Positions 1 to 12,532 of a DNA stretch of 64,000 nt are shown here, piece after piece. Within the stretch, counting starts at the first letter, position 1. Each line of letters begins with the position of its first letter. The translations under genes and the position numbers were made by a program. The stretch is from NCBI GenBank assembly GCA_003640385.1, contig RCAB01000011.1, forward strand, positions 1-64,000, written 5' to 3'. This DNA comes from Setaria digitata (taxonomy: Eukaryota > Nematoda > Chromadorea > Rhabditida > Setariidae). The notes below the pieces were generated by a model. That model searched no databases. It saw only the letters and a program-made list of their open reading frames with translations, and had not been told where the DNA came from.

Positions 1-1799
1 TTGGATGAAAAACTGTGAAATGGTTGTAACAAGGAAAAAACAATACGATAAGACCTCGACCCTCGTTGCGATATAGGTGTGGGTATTTCATATCTATGAG
101 AAAAAATGACTTACGTTGGGTCCTTGCAACGGCTATTTCTACCGTTGTTTCGAATGCTAAATTACATGTGTGGTGAAAGCTTTGAAATTTGTTTAATCCT
201 AAAATCGCTCTATTGGATGTTTCCTCTGTGCTTCTTTCCTTGGTTAAGTGGAATTTTCAATACGATGACCTTCTTCAAAGACGTTTCATGAAGCAGGTGC
301 TTTCAAATCGTCATTTCTTTCCTTTGACGAACTTGTTGCGTTTAATATTGCAACAACTAACCTTTGTGAATGAGCTCATCGTAATGGACTGTTTGTTCTG
401 GTGCTTTCCGGGAAGAGGTAAGTGCTGAAATTGGCGGACAGAAGGAATTTCTCAAGTTGCAACTTATTTTGTTATAGGCGGCTTAATTGATAGGTAATGA
501 AAATGAGCCCATAAACCCTCTTGAGTTACCTCCAGAATACTGAAGCTGACAACTCTCAAGTTTCTGATGAACAAAGAGTGTGCAGTGCTGGGAATTTTTC
601 TTTTAAGAATCGCAAGCTATCAAATATTGCGTTTGTATAAATAGAGAAATCCTAAAATAACCTGAAGTTTCCGGGAATCATCTCGTATAAAATTATAAAC
701 TAATTAATGAGATCAACTAAAACTTAAAGGAAGGGAAAAAATTTATATTACGCAACGTGATGAAATACGACATGATTTAGGTGTTTGATAGCCCTATATA
801 AAGTTCGTACGATCAACAGATCCAAGCTCTAGGAAGCGTTGTTCATTTCACTTGAAATAGTTACTGCAAAATTCGATTCTTTTGCATTGCACTTGCAATT
901 TGAATTCCAGAATAAACTGACAACAACTGGTATATTACAGAAGAACAGAGGGGAGTTCTTTCAAGCGATGCTTTTTTCTGGTTCTTCGAAAGTGTTGCAG
1001 ATGTGTTGTTGAATTGTACTGGAACCACCTTTTGTATTCAGTTTCTGCCGTTTCTCATCCTCTTGTAATTATTTCCTTGCTTCCAAACCACCATTATGCC
1101 ATGTCCTATTTTCGATATCAGTAGAATTATCAGTTCCTATTATTTTTGTAATCACGAGTTCCAGCCCAAAATACTAATCAACAATGATAGCAAAAAGGAC
1201 GATAATAAAAGAAGTGCTATTAGTCACAACTACTCTCACAAAATACTCAACAAACTTTAAATATCTCATGATTCTCATTCCTTTTGACACTCCACCAGTA
1301 CGATAACAACTCAGAACCACCTTGAGTTTTTCCATCCATCCACTTCTTCTTCACTTTAGCTAACGCGCGTGTCTCTGTGTGTTGTATGTAGCCCTGTTCA
1401 GTTGAAATATTTCCACCACATATGGGAATAAACTGAAGAATCTCTCCAGACTTTTAAGATAAACCTATGTTAAAAACAGAGGTTATCGGTCAATTCCTAA
1501 TTTTTAAAGATTATTTCTTCAAAAATACTTCTGCGCCACTGCGAGTACGAACACTCAAACAACAGACTTGGTTTTTATTGCTTTAAATAATTTGAAAGTC
1601 CTAAGTATTCGTTTTGACATAAAAAGTCCAAGTGCTGGAAAAATCTGGAATCCTGATATGAGAATGATTGAAAACTAAGATGAATGAAGTTCCTTAAGGA
1701 GACCAAGATACCGTTCTTCAGATCCCAAACAAGAACAACATTCCAGTTGAGTCTAACATACGAGAAATAATGATTTTAGGTCGCATGCAGTATTTTTAG
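1..1799. other. Left flank, no firm gene
   Basis: No recognisable gene. A + strand open stretch from about 186 ends at a consensus donor (AGAG then GTAAGT, exon end 417) in phase 1. That phase would join the exon at 1800. The predicted residues, including VNELIVMDCLFWCFPGR near its end, have moderate coding character but match no family I know. The rest is AT-rich non-coding sequence. Confidence 0.3.
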
Positions 1800-2041
1800 T
1801 GTATCAAGAGGCACCCAGAAAGCACCACATGTCATATTCTGGTGCTAATAAAAATTTATGTGAAAAAAGAGTAGGAGCACGTGGACGATTCATGAAGCGG
1901 CGAAAAAAAAATTTTATCAAGAAAAAAGGAAACCTGCTTACATCACGGGTATTAAATAAAAGTTCGAAAGAATCAAACAGAAAGGTGATAAAAGACGTTT
2001 TATTGCGTGAGAAACACAGGAAAACGAAACAAAAGGATTAG
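1800..2041 (+). CDS. Candidate terminal exon of a basic unknown protein
   Basis: An open frame of 80 codons follows an acceptor at 1798-1799 (pyrimidine run then TAG) and ends at TAG 2039-2041. It enters with two bases (TG), which fits the phase-1 donor at 417/418. The product is highly basic: EKRVGARGRFMKRRKK is followed by many K/R/S residues, suggesting a nuclear or nucleic-acid-binding tail. The GRF-plus-basic cluster loosely resembles CCT-type basic motifs, but I do not assign the family. Transcript support would decide whether this is a gene end or a chance A-rich ORF. Confidence 0.3.
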
Positions 2042-3164
2042 GGTAAGGAATTTTCCAGGTGGTATATTAACAGATTTATACAATTTCTTTCTTTCTTTTT
2101 TAAATGAAATATAGAGGAAAGCAAATAATTAAAAAAAAAAAAAAGACTATTTCAATATTACAAAACACCAAAATCGGTACAGTCTCAACAACTTTCTCTC
2201 ACATAATACCCAGTTCAGGAAAATAAACTGTCAAGTCAATCATACATATCATAGAAGATAAATGACTGGCTACGGGTCTAAGAACTATTCAAAAGCTCCT
2301 GTGTAATGACATATGCATAAGACTCAAATACAGTGAAATTTGAAAATCATAACCAGTAACTAATATTTTAGCACAAAGTAGCTATGAGATAAAATATATA
2401 ACTAACAAACCACCGAGCTTTTATGCATGTCCACTGTTAAATAATCCAAAGCTTTTTTTTAATTACTGAAGTAAAATTCATGAAGTACAGAGACAAAAGG
2501 AGAGAAGCTGAACAAACAATGCTCTAACCAGTTTCATTTGTATTCAAATATTATCGATCTTATCTAAATCATACCAGAAATTTAATTTTTTCAAAAACTC
2601 AAAATGACCGACATCAATCCATATTGAAAAGCTGAAAAGCATTTTTGATTTATAACTCGAAATATGGAAAAGAACTGTATAATTTTTCAAGTTAAAATTA
2701 GTAGTATTTGCCTTGTAGTGATGAACCACGACACAAATACAATAAAATGAGCACAAAAACCAGCAAGATAACAGCTAAAGTCTTCTAAGTGTCACTTACC
2801 AATTTAAATACTTTTAAAATTTGAAAATAAATGCAAAAATGCCCTGTAATTGCATTCACTAACCAGGCGCTTTTTTTATGTGTCAGAACTTACATTTACA
2901 GAATGTCATTAAAAATCTGAAGAACATAACCTGCAGTTATTCTTCAAAAAAAAAAAAAACTAATCCACAATAGAAGCAAGGAAATATTAAATGAAAGAAC
3001 AGAGGAGGCGATAAATATGCAACTGCATAAAGTTATTGATCTTAGCACTTAGGAATTAAAAACCAAACTGAACGGTCACAAAACAAGAGACCTTCTTCTA
3101 CGGAATATTCCCACCAATAAGAAAATCGAATTTAAAAGACTTTCCTAAACTATACATTATCATA
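2042..3164. other. Non-coding AT-rich stretch
   Basis: No ORF with coding character on either strand. It contains short A tracts (around 2130 and 2948). It lies between the basic candidate exon and the AT repeat downstream of dab-1. Confidence 0.6.
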
Positions 3165-3360
3165 TATTGTACATAATATTTATAAATATATATTATATTA
3201 TACTATATTATGTTTATTACATTATATTAAATATTACATTATATAATATAATATTATTATATAATATTATATATTATACTATACATTATATTATATTGAT
3301 TATATATATTATATTATATTATATTATATTATATTATATTATATTATATTATATTATATA
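3165..3360. repeat. ATATT pentanucleotide / AT-only repeat
   Basis: About 195 bases of almost pure A/T. The final part (about 3300-3358) is a regular tandem array of the 5-mer ATATT; the first part is a degenerate version with period drift. The open frame across it (Ile/Tyr only) is an artefact. It begins about 70 bases past the dab-1 stop codon on the minus strand, so it may overlap the dab-1 3' end. Confidence 0.9.
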
Positions 3361-3429
3361 GTCAATTTAAAATTCAATGAAAATGAAAATTCTCTATAAG
3401 CAAAAATTTTTTCTTCATTCGTCTATTCG

Positions 3430-6400
3430 TTAATTGAAAAATTCATCATTAAATGGATCATTGTTGGAAGTGGTTGAAATAACCAAAGGAGCAGAAGGTC
3501 GAGCCGGTATACATGGCGCATGTGGTGAACCCGTCATCATTGTTGTTGGTGTTGTTACTGTCGCATTTGATCCCACCGCACCAGTGGATAATTTTTTAGG
3601 TGGATTCATCAATTCACTGAATGGATTTTTCTTTATTTCCGGACTGGAAATCAACGTATCCATGTCAACTAACTTATTGAATGCTTCTTCCAGAGTTGAA
3701 ACCCTCTTCTTTTCCGTCCACTGAGAAAATATTCTGAAATCTCACAGAAAAAACAGTTAGGATTGAGAAGCCTTAAAAGCCTTTTGGAAACTATTCCAAA
3801 CACAAAAAAAACGAGAAACTATTAGGCAACAAGCCTTCCATCGATGATATCTGATGCAGTACTGACATACGCATTTCTGAAAGGTGACATTCCAGTGAAG
3901 CTCAGAAATTAAGAAATTGATATATAAAATACAACATGAAATATATACCTGGGATCAGTGCCTGATGGAGGCACAGTATTTTCATTTGTCGACCAAGAAA
4001 TTGTCGCAGGAAGGTTATATGATGCGGAACCTTTTAGTACTTGTTGCGCCTGCTTTGTGTCAAACGGATCTATTCCTATCCTAGCCACAGTATCATCTTT
4101 CAATGATGAAGCAAATGGATTTGTTTCCTGCAAAAAATACATTCCATCGACATATATTGCAAGAATTTCCTTCAGTTGAACTCTTGCCTAGACAGTCCAG
4201 CAATCAAAGACAATTCATTATTTATGTTGGCAGGAAGGAGTATGGTAAGAAATTCCTGAACTAATAACATTTGTTTCATCGATAAATAAACTATAGTGAA
4301 CATGATATATAAAAAACGAATGAAAATTAATTTTGCACAGCCGAGCAACAAAAATAGCATTTCTATACAAAAACCAAACAAACCGAAAAAGCGATGGGAC
4401 GATTGTTTGTAGAAGGTGCAAGCGCCTCAAGATATGACCACACAGCTGTCGGTGGGAGAGAAGACGGTTGCTGAGCATTAAAAGTATTAAATGGAGCAAT
4501 TGCGGGTGGTGAAAATACAGGAGGAGACCGGAGATTAGAACTATAATCAAAAGGATCTGATAGATTTTTCTGCGCAAATGATGAAACAGGCGGAGGTGGT
4601 AAAGGTGCTACGGTCCCAGTCGATGTCGGAAGAAAAGGCGATGACGGCTGCACAGTAGCGAAAAGATCATTGGTAGGCCAAGAATCCTCAGCAAATGTTG
4701 GAATATTTTGCAGCTGATTATAACCTTGCTCAATATTATGAAGTTCAGATTCCAAATCTAACAAATCTGCTACCGCAACACCGTTATCAATCCGCACGCC
4801 ATCAGCCGTTTCTGCTTCCTGCAACTTTTGGTAAGGAGCCTCATAAGCTTCAAACAATACTTCATAGATATCGAATCCAGTTTTATAAATATGCAATTCC
4901 TCACCCTGAGCGAGAAGCCAGAAAAATATTGGTCTTCATTTCCTTTTGTCATGCTATTACTCCTAATTATAAGTTATAAATCCTTTACATTATAAATCCT
5001 ATTATAAATCCCTGAAATATTTACACATACTCGATTTTGTTGTTCCTCTTGCTTTTGCTTCACTTCAGCAAGATGGGCTTTCTTCATTTCAAAAACTATT
5101 TGGAACATATCACGAATTGATAAAACCGCACGATCCGCCGTTTGTGTCGTTTTAATTCCTGTAAGGTTCATTAGTCAAAAATGTAAAATATACTTTATTC
5201 AACTACGACTGATAGATCGGTTTCTTTAATAATCACTCCAAATTTTTTGGCCAAGAATTATTTTATTTTTTCAGATCCAAAAAGCAATTTTAGTCGTAAC
5301 ATGAAATAGAAAACGGTGTCAGCGCTGCAAAAGCGGAATTATACATTTCGCATAAGTGCTGGACAAATAAATAACAGAAATGCATACAAAAACACATAAA
5401 CGTATACAAGACAATTATTCTTGATCAAGAAAAAAATCTTTTTTTTTCTTTGGGATTTCAATCAGTTTTTTCTACTTTAGTAAGTCCAAATAGTTCTTAA
5501 TCTCAACAACGGAAAATCTTCTTTTAAATATGCTTTGTAAAAAGAATAACTAACCATAAAATTTATATTTATTATCCGAGCAACTGTAAATAAAGCCGAA
5601 TGCACGAGCATCCGTCGTATCCCGTGCTATAAACGAGATCCGTGAAACAGGAAAATTGTGCAAAACTGTCTGAAAATATTATGTAGAGTTTCAAAAAACT
5701 ATTAGCCTAATACAAATAACAAAGTAACCCACAAAGTGTAATAATAATCATCTAAGATTACGAAAAGTGTTCCAACTTTTATCTGCAAGACTTATTCTTT
5801 AAATAAACTCAGCTCTCCTCCCCTTCTTACCAAATTCAACTGATATGAAACACAGTAGCTGAAGTACTGATGATTCTTGATTGCTTTTAGCCGCTCTCAA
5901 GTTCGAAACATGGAAACCCTTTATTAAAACGATCCTGGTCCTCTTGCGAAGAAAAACAAAGAAACAATTAGTACAATATTTTTACTCATCAAGTTTGACA
6001 CTCATCCGCCTCAAGCTAGGTGAATGAGAAAAGAAAAATTTCGTGTCTTTCAAGTCCTGCTAGTCTAAAAAAAAACGAAATCTTATTTAATAAGCAGAAC
6101 TAGAACTAAAAGTTACTTGAGTTTTCTCATCTTTAACTTTGAGGCCTTCGATTGAAATATTGAGAATGATTCGTTGCTTATGATGCCCTGCACTTTTAAC
6201 AGCTGCTTTCGCAAGCCTCATCGCTTCTGCACACATTGCATCACCCCGAGCCTCATCGACATCTCGAACGCCGATCAACTTACCTTTGAAATCTACGCCA
6301 TTTCCTTGGAATCGAAATGGATCATTATTGGATAATGCTAAAAAAAAAAATCAACGTCAATTTAAACAAAAAAAAAAAAATGAATGTAATAAATGATATT

Positions 6401-7114
6401 GTATTAGTAAACTGAAATAAAAAAATCGATGAATTTTACGTAAGCTGATGACAGAAAACCTCCATCTTCTATTGGCTGTTCTTTCCCATCAACTCCATTA
6501 TTGTTTTATTACTATAAACAGCGAGTTTTCAAATATGAACCATTAAGCACTTCGATTAAATAATGTTTTTTATTTTGTAAACAAAAAATATACCGAATTG
6601 CGATAGTTATCCCTAATCTAATTTCATGACTCGAAAGGTATCCAATCCCGCAAACCTTCAGGATCTCGAGCTTTTTATTTGTGTATTTGTTAACGTCCCA
6701 CAGCCATAACTTACTGAAATGGTGATGGCTTAGCTAACGATCCACCCACTTACGTAAGACTGGACGAGGCTGGCTGGTCACTTAATTGTGACCCCACTCA
6801 CGCGAGGCTCCACGAGACACTGATGGCTTAGTTGTGACCCCAATTAAGGGTGTGCCTACTACCTGCTGACAGAGAGTGGAAAATTAAAACGAAGAAAAGG
6901 AGACACCTTTGCACTTGGTAGATGACCGCTTCAGCATCGCCAGTCTTGCCCTCGGCGAGTTCGCTCTGCCACTCGCCGACGATCCATGCTGCTGCTGCTG
7001 CTGCCCTGCTGCAGCAGTACTGCCAGCACCGTTGGTAGTCGCGCCCTCCTGCACTGTCTCCTCCACACCCTGCTGCTCCTCTCTAAGACGACGTTGCTGC
7101 TGGAAGCCGACCAT
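3430..7114 (-). CDS. dab-1: Disabled homologue: PTB-domain endocytic adaptor
   Basis: Exons (minus, 5' to 3'): 6907-7114, 6117-6337, 5555-5669, 5031-5158, 4384-4905, 3949-4127, 3430-3733. All phases close, giving 558 codons plus TAA. Residues 1-69 are Gln/Ala/Gly-rich. The PTB domain spans about 74-215: [16 protein letters not shown], then [20 protein letters not shown], then the final helix [20 protein letters not shown], the hallmark order of Disabled PTB domains. The tail is low-complexity and proline-rich, with SDPF, ETNPF, IDPFD, KNPF and a C-terminal NDPFNDEF. These fit EH-domain and AP-2 binding. In the family the PTB binds NPxY tails of LDL-receptor-type cargo and phosphoinositides, coupling them to clathrin. 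The start is the first Met of an open first exon; further 5' exons cannot be excluded. Confidence 0.92.
6724..6852. repeat. Short duplicated/palindromic block in dab-1 intron 1
   Basis: The first dab-1 intron (6338-6906) holds a locally GC-richer block in which GATGGCTTA (6724 and 6822) and TTA(A/G)TTGTGACCCCA (6782 and 6829) each occur twice. GGTCAC-TTAATT-GTGACC (6776-6793) has perfect inverted 6-base arms. It could be a regulatory block or the relic of a repeat; nothing shows which. Confidence 0.5.
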
Positions 7115-8888
7115 TGCACCTTTCCTTGTTTCTTCTCTACTTCTCTCGGACCCTCACACTTCCTATGTTCTCTCCTTTTATAACTCTATAATTCAGCGCT
7201 TGTAATTTCAGATTTAATTAAAAATTTAACAAATTACAACACTTCGCCAGAAGTTAAACGCAACTAAATGAATAATTTTTAGTTTAACGCTCCTTTCAGT
7301 CTTTGCTTTCTTCAGACTAAGCAACAGTCCCATCGCTGTTTTCCTAAAACTACTACAATTTTTGTCACTTCTCTTCGAACCTGCATTGGAAAGTAATTTG
7401 GTGATAACAAATTAATATACCTTACGAAACTCTCCACTTTAATAAGGGCAGTACGAAGGTCAAAGGTTGAATATGGAATTATGGAATTTAGCACAGACAG
7501 TAGTGTTCCGTGAACCTTTGCAAAATGTTTCAACCCGATTGTAGTAACTACCGCAACATGCGCAAATGTTGACACAGAAAAGGGGTGTCAGACGTTCATT
7601 AGGAGCAGAGGCACCTGAAAATGTCCATTTCTCGAACGTTTCTTTACCTCTCTTTTCTCGACTCTTCTTCATTCTTCCGTCTTCGGTGTGCTTCTGTCCA
7701 GCCGACAACAATGCAAGCGCTTTGATGTACCCTTAGCAAATGAATTTTCCATGAGTGGAAGATTAATTTCGAAGAATTTACCAATAGTATAGTCAGTACA
7801 TGTGACAAAACTCCCAACGCTCGCTCCTTTCCGGTTGGCTCAGAACAACGACAAGAAGTCATCCGTCTGTCGGTACTATAATTTCCATTCAACTTAGTCC
7901 TTTCTATTCGTATCTACTTTGCTGCAGGCTACCAGGTTCAGTCTATAAGTCATTTTTTCTTGAAAGGATAAAACGGCACCGGAAATGGGCCCTACTATGA
8001 CCCAATATATAAAGCATCAAAGCATCCTTATAACTCTACCTTTTACTTCAGCCTTCTTTCACCTCTTCGATATACTAACAGTTCAGACAAAAATTTACAA
8101 AAAAAAATAATTGGATTTGAAGAAAGCAGTCAATCACTCTGAAATTTTTGTGGTAACGTCATTTAAAAAATTAAAAAGATGAATGTAACAACTGATAATG
8201 ACAGATACTGGGGAGATGCGTTTCATTGAGGGCATCGGTGGTCCCGAAAATGGGAATCCGTTCGTAAAAACACTCTAAGAGGTCAACGTGCCAATTATTA
8301 CGAGCAAATCTTCACTCATTAAGAGCAAGTTAAGAAGCACTTCATGTATGGCACCATCATGTTTCAGCAATCCAAAGGTTTTTGGAAACTTTGCTTGAAA
8401 GCTTGAAAAACACAGTGGGAGGACGAGCCTCAATCAATGTTAACTAAGCTAGCATTCACTTTTAATGACCAAGTTAGTCCCATTTCATACACATTTTTTT
8501 CGAAATTAGAGACAAGTCTACCAGCATGCACCATTTATTGCAATGCTTTTTTTGATTTTAACCATGCCATCTTATAGTTTTTTTCTTCATAGCTTCTGGT
8601 TACACAATACAACGGGTTAATTAGGAATCCCAGAGGGCAGTTCCTGTTACCCCTTATTTGCCTGCAGCTGAGTTTTCAAGATTTCTAGCGCTACTCAGAT
8701 CATTAAAGAAGGACAAAAACCTGTTAACGTAGCAGGTTTAAACATCTAAGTGATACAGATAAGCAATTGAATACGTTAGATTTTCTGGACAAATTGAATT
8801 TAGTTTGAAAATGAGGAGGAGTGGCTGAATGATAACTGGATGAACGAACTATCAGTGTCAACGAGGTCAACAAATTTCATTCTTTTTT

Positions 8889-8919
<31 letters not shown>

Positions 8920-10948
8920 CAAACGCTCACAATTTTCTTCCTCTACACGAACTTATTAAAAAAGAAACATGAACAGAAAAAGGCGAATCATCTATCCACT
9001 GTCATTCGTCATTCAAGGTGAAAGAAGGAAATTTACCAATTGTGAAGTTTTGAAATTGAAGATTCACAAAGAAAATAGCACGGGAAAGGGGAAAGAAAGA
9101 AGTTTTGGTGATAAAGGCCACGGACAAGTATTGTACGATGAAATAAACTGCAATCGGTAACAGTTCCAAAAGAACTGGTAGAAACAAAATTGCTAGAAAC
9201 CTGAAAAGGACGGAGAAAAGTTTTCACCTTTTCCATTCTTTTGTAACTCTCTCACTCTTGTTTTCCCTTTTTATAACTGGAAGTAAAATGCATATCTTCA
9301 TCTGAATGAAAAAAGTGTATGGAAATTTTCCAATTTAATAATTTTCGAGATTTTCTCCATCTGTTGTAACTCGAATTTTTTCATGCCATCTGTTAACTTA
9401 TTTTTAAGGCTCTTTATCTCAAACAGTTATTGTCGTTCCTATCTCAGTCAGAAATTTAATGGATAAGAATACTTATATTTCAATTTATGGAGCAGAACAG
9501 TGGTAAGAAATTTCATTTTACTAATCAGTAGTTTGAAAAATTCTTTCTCTATTAATTTTCACTAATTTACAAATTATTAAACTGCAAGGATGACATCACA
9601 AGTCATCAACTGATACCTTAAAACAGGTTCTGTAAAATAACTACTACCATAATAAAACTTCTTTATAAACAGATAATTATAATTAAGCTTATAAATAGCT
9701 AATATCATATCATAAAGCAATAAGTCTAGTCTTGCTTTAGTTTTTCTATCACTTAATTAATGTTCGAGTCAAACTTAGTTACGCCGCTATTCGATCTCTT
9801 ACAGCTTCTATAAATTCAAGAAAAAGAACCAAATTGTGGAAGAAATGAAATGTGCAAAAGAAAATGAAGAATGCTAAGATTTTAAATTTCCGAAAAGAGA
9901 CTAAAATTTTTTTCAGGAATAAGGAATTGCTCTAAAATCCGGAATTACTTAAGGAGATGTGAACAAATTTTTAAACTGAACTTTATCAACGACAGATTTC
10001 ATCACATCAGAGAAAAAAAAATGGATTTTTTTGGCAATGGGAGGGAAAAACAAAAATTTGTGCCTCAACCAAAGGAAAAACCGGTCCTTCCTCCAGTCAA
10101 CTTTACTGAACTCTAACGTAATCTGTCGAAGCAAAGAACAGAGTAACAGATGAACTGCGCAGCTTATCTCTAATGGAGAAGAAAGACGATATGATTCAAC
10201 GAAAATCAAAAGTTAGCAAGGGTAACAGATAACAACAAAGGGGACCAGATCAAGATAAGAAGATAAGGAAGGTGTATGACAATGCCGGTCGCAAATCATT
10301 ATAAATCTTCTGCTTGCTTGCAAAGTAACCAGGAGCAAGATTTTGAAAAAGAACCGGAAAGTGACTAAAAGCACTGCGCATCTATTTGCAGTAATTATAA
10401 CGGCGATTGTGAGAGATGGATACTGGTGATACGAATGGATATTATGTATGAATAATTTACTTACTTATTAATTCAACGATCGGGAATTTTAAAAACCAAG
10501 AAATCGTTAGGAAATCAAATTCTTTTAATAGGAAGATCAGGTCTGGCAAAAAATTAATTATAACATCGATTTTAAGTCTCAAAAATTTTGCTTCGTACCA
10601 TTTTTATAAATTTTAGAACATAGATTTGGAAATTTCACTTACTTTGCACATTGCTACAGACTTTAAAGAAATAAATTCATAAAATGAAAGGAACAATTTT
10701 ATAAAATTTTGTAAAAATATCAAAAAAAAAGTGAAATCTGATCTAAAAGAGGATGACAAATCGGAAATATATCAAAAAAAAAAAAAAATCGAAAACGAAA
10801 TTTAACCGAAAGAAAAAGATAATTACAAAAAAAAAAGAAATTGATTGTCAAAGTTTGAGGAAGCACTTCCTTAAGGGCGGTTTAAAGAAATGCTTCTAAG
10901 AACTGTTGCGCACTTTGGAGAAAGACGAGAAACAGCGACAATTTTCAG
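7115..10948. other. Intergenic region upstream of dab-1
   Basis: No exon I can support. Overlapping minus-strand ORFs at 7.3-7.9 kb lack splice support and conserved motifs. The stretch next to 7114 presumably holds the dab-1 promoter and 5' UTR. A pure T28 run lies at 8892-8919. A possible small + exon (E-Q-D-F-E-K-E-P-E-S-D after an acceptor near 10332) is too short to call. Confidence 0.6.
8892..8919. repeat. T28 homopolymer
   Basis: An uninterrupted run of 28 T in intergenic DNA. Its length may be unreliable in the assembly. Confidence 0.95.
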
Positions 10949-12532
10949 TCTGATGACAATTCAATTGTTACAGTGCAGAGCAGTGAAGTGAACTATATGA
11001 TAAAAAGAAAAGCAGGTAAGTACGAAAAAAAGAGAAGTTGTAGAAAACTATATATACAAATCTCGATATAGAAAAAAATCAGTGGATCTAGAAACAATTA
11101 TAAGCTTCGAGAATAACTAGAAAATTACCTCATCTGTAAGGATATGTAAAATCTCGCTTAGTTCTATGTGCAACGAACTTCCTCTCTTCTCCAGCTAATT
11201 AAATGAACTGCAGCTTTAGAAACGAAATTCAGCGAAGAAAGCAAATTTTTGTTCTATTCTGCAAAAAGCCTGCCATACTGCAGTCAGTGTTTGCAAAATT
11301 TTCATGTCGTAATCAGGCCAAAAGATTAGTCTGCCAGAACTACTCATTTTAATCTGTGGCCACATCAATCAGTGCTGACCTGTGAAGTAAGCTGCAGCAA
11401 TCATTTGGGAGAAAAGTCTGAGTGGCATACCTAGCTTTGGATAGACACGAACAATTTTGGCCCTTTTCTCCTGGCAGAACTTGGGCGAAAGCGTCCGTAA
11501 ACAAAATAATCGGACAAAGAATCCTCCGAGAAGCGTTTAACAGAACTCTAAGGAAAGATGTGAACGAGTTCTAACCGATCCACAGCTGGAGAACGTTCTG
11601 GTTGAAATAGTATCAATCGATCGTAGGTGACAACCGAGACTGGATGTAGTGGATGAGAGAGTGTGGTAAATTTGGAAGGCGACAGGTGCGATGATCGGAT
11701 GGGTGACAGGAAATCGTCCGAGCATCGGTGTCACAAGTGGTTCATTGGCGGGGATTAACAAAGAGGGAAAATAAACGGACGGACGGAGCTGCCGTGACGA
11801 CAACTACGTCGTGCGGACGGATTCAGAAGCGGGCAAACGCAGGGCTGCTAAAGAAGGAACTGATTGATTGGGAGAGGGAACTGAACCGATTAGTGAGTGA
11901 CTGATTGAAGGCACTCACGTAGCGCATCGCTGATCGCTCACACCGGTTTTCCAGTTTCATCCTTTTTTGAAAATTCTTCCAACTTCAGAAAAAGGTTGCC
12001 GGGAAGGGATTAGAATTTTCCTGACCATTGCGGTTTTATACAGAATCTCTGAAATTCATTGCATATGACAAACGAAGGACAGAGAGAAGAATGCTTCTAT
12101 GGAGGATTCTGAACTAAGTCCTGAAACTAAACAATGTTTGAAATAGAACGTTTCAGCTGGTAGAGAAGTAGAAGTACAGAGAGTCTAACCCTTATCGGAT
12201 TTTCTAATGCTCTGTTCTCCTTCCGTGTAAGCGAAAAAGTGACATATGTGCAGTTTCTCCTGGAGAACAATCATGAATCCCCAACAATAGAGGGGAAGCT
12301 TGGAGAAGTGGTAAGAGACGTTGTGACATCTTAAAGCCATTTCATCGTTACTCATTTCACTTTTCCCATCCAGGCTCTTTATGATACTTGGAGAAAAATC
12401 ATCTCAGAAATTCAAAAGAAGTGCATAGCTTCAGTGAAACATGATAAATTGACCAGCGACGATCTTGAAGTTGGATTCACAAATATCGATGTTCCATGGA
12501 AGTTGGGTAGAATATACTTCGCCATCAATTAA
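10949..12532 (+). CDS. Unrecognised four-exon gene (3' portion)
   Basis: Proposed exons: 10949-11015, 11214-11308, 12254-12310, 12374-12532. Exon 1 sits between TTTTCAG and GTAAGT and reads SDDNSIVTVQSSEVNYMIKRKA. Exon 2 follows an ACTGCAG acceptor and ends at GTAATC. Exon 3 (FLLENNHESPTIEGKLGEV) ends at GTAAGA. Exon 4 follows CATCCAG and runs from ALYDTWRKIISEIQKKC to PWKLGRIYFAIN and TAA. Phases (1, 0, 0) close across all joins. The residues are soluble and charged with a plausible coding composition. AATAAA at 12745-12750 could serve as poly(A) signal. I recognise no domain. Exons 3-4 are the best supported; exon 2 is the weakest, and the start codon and any 5' exons are not identified. 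Confidence 0.42.
11530..11945. other. GC-rich, CpG-containing island
   Basis: This roughly 400-base stretch is visibly richer in G/C and CpG than its surroundings (for example GACGGACGGAGCTGCCGTGACG). In the model above it lies in the intron between exons 2 and 3. An 88-codon minus-strand ORF (11537-11803) crosses it without splice or motif support. A promoter or alternative first exon is possible. Confidence 0.4.

Noticed and set aside
3167..3361. 64-codon ORF of Ile/Tyr residues
   Set aside because: It is the translation of the AT pentanucleotide repeat.
6909..7205. Cys/Leu-rich plus-strand ORF
   Set aside because: Antisense of the Gln/Ala-rich first exon of dab-1 (CAG repeats read as CTG).
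7312..7892. Three overlapping minus-strand ORFs upstream of dab-1
   Set aside because: No splice sites linking them to dab-1, no conserved motif, mutually overlapping frames; may be 5' UTR or nothing.
11537..11803. 88-codon minus-strand ORF in the GC-rich island
   Set aside because: Openness is explained by local base composition; no start or splice context.
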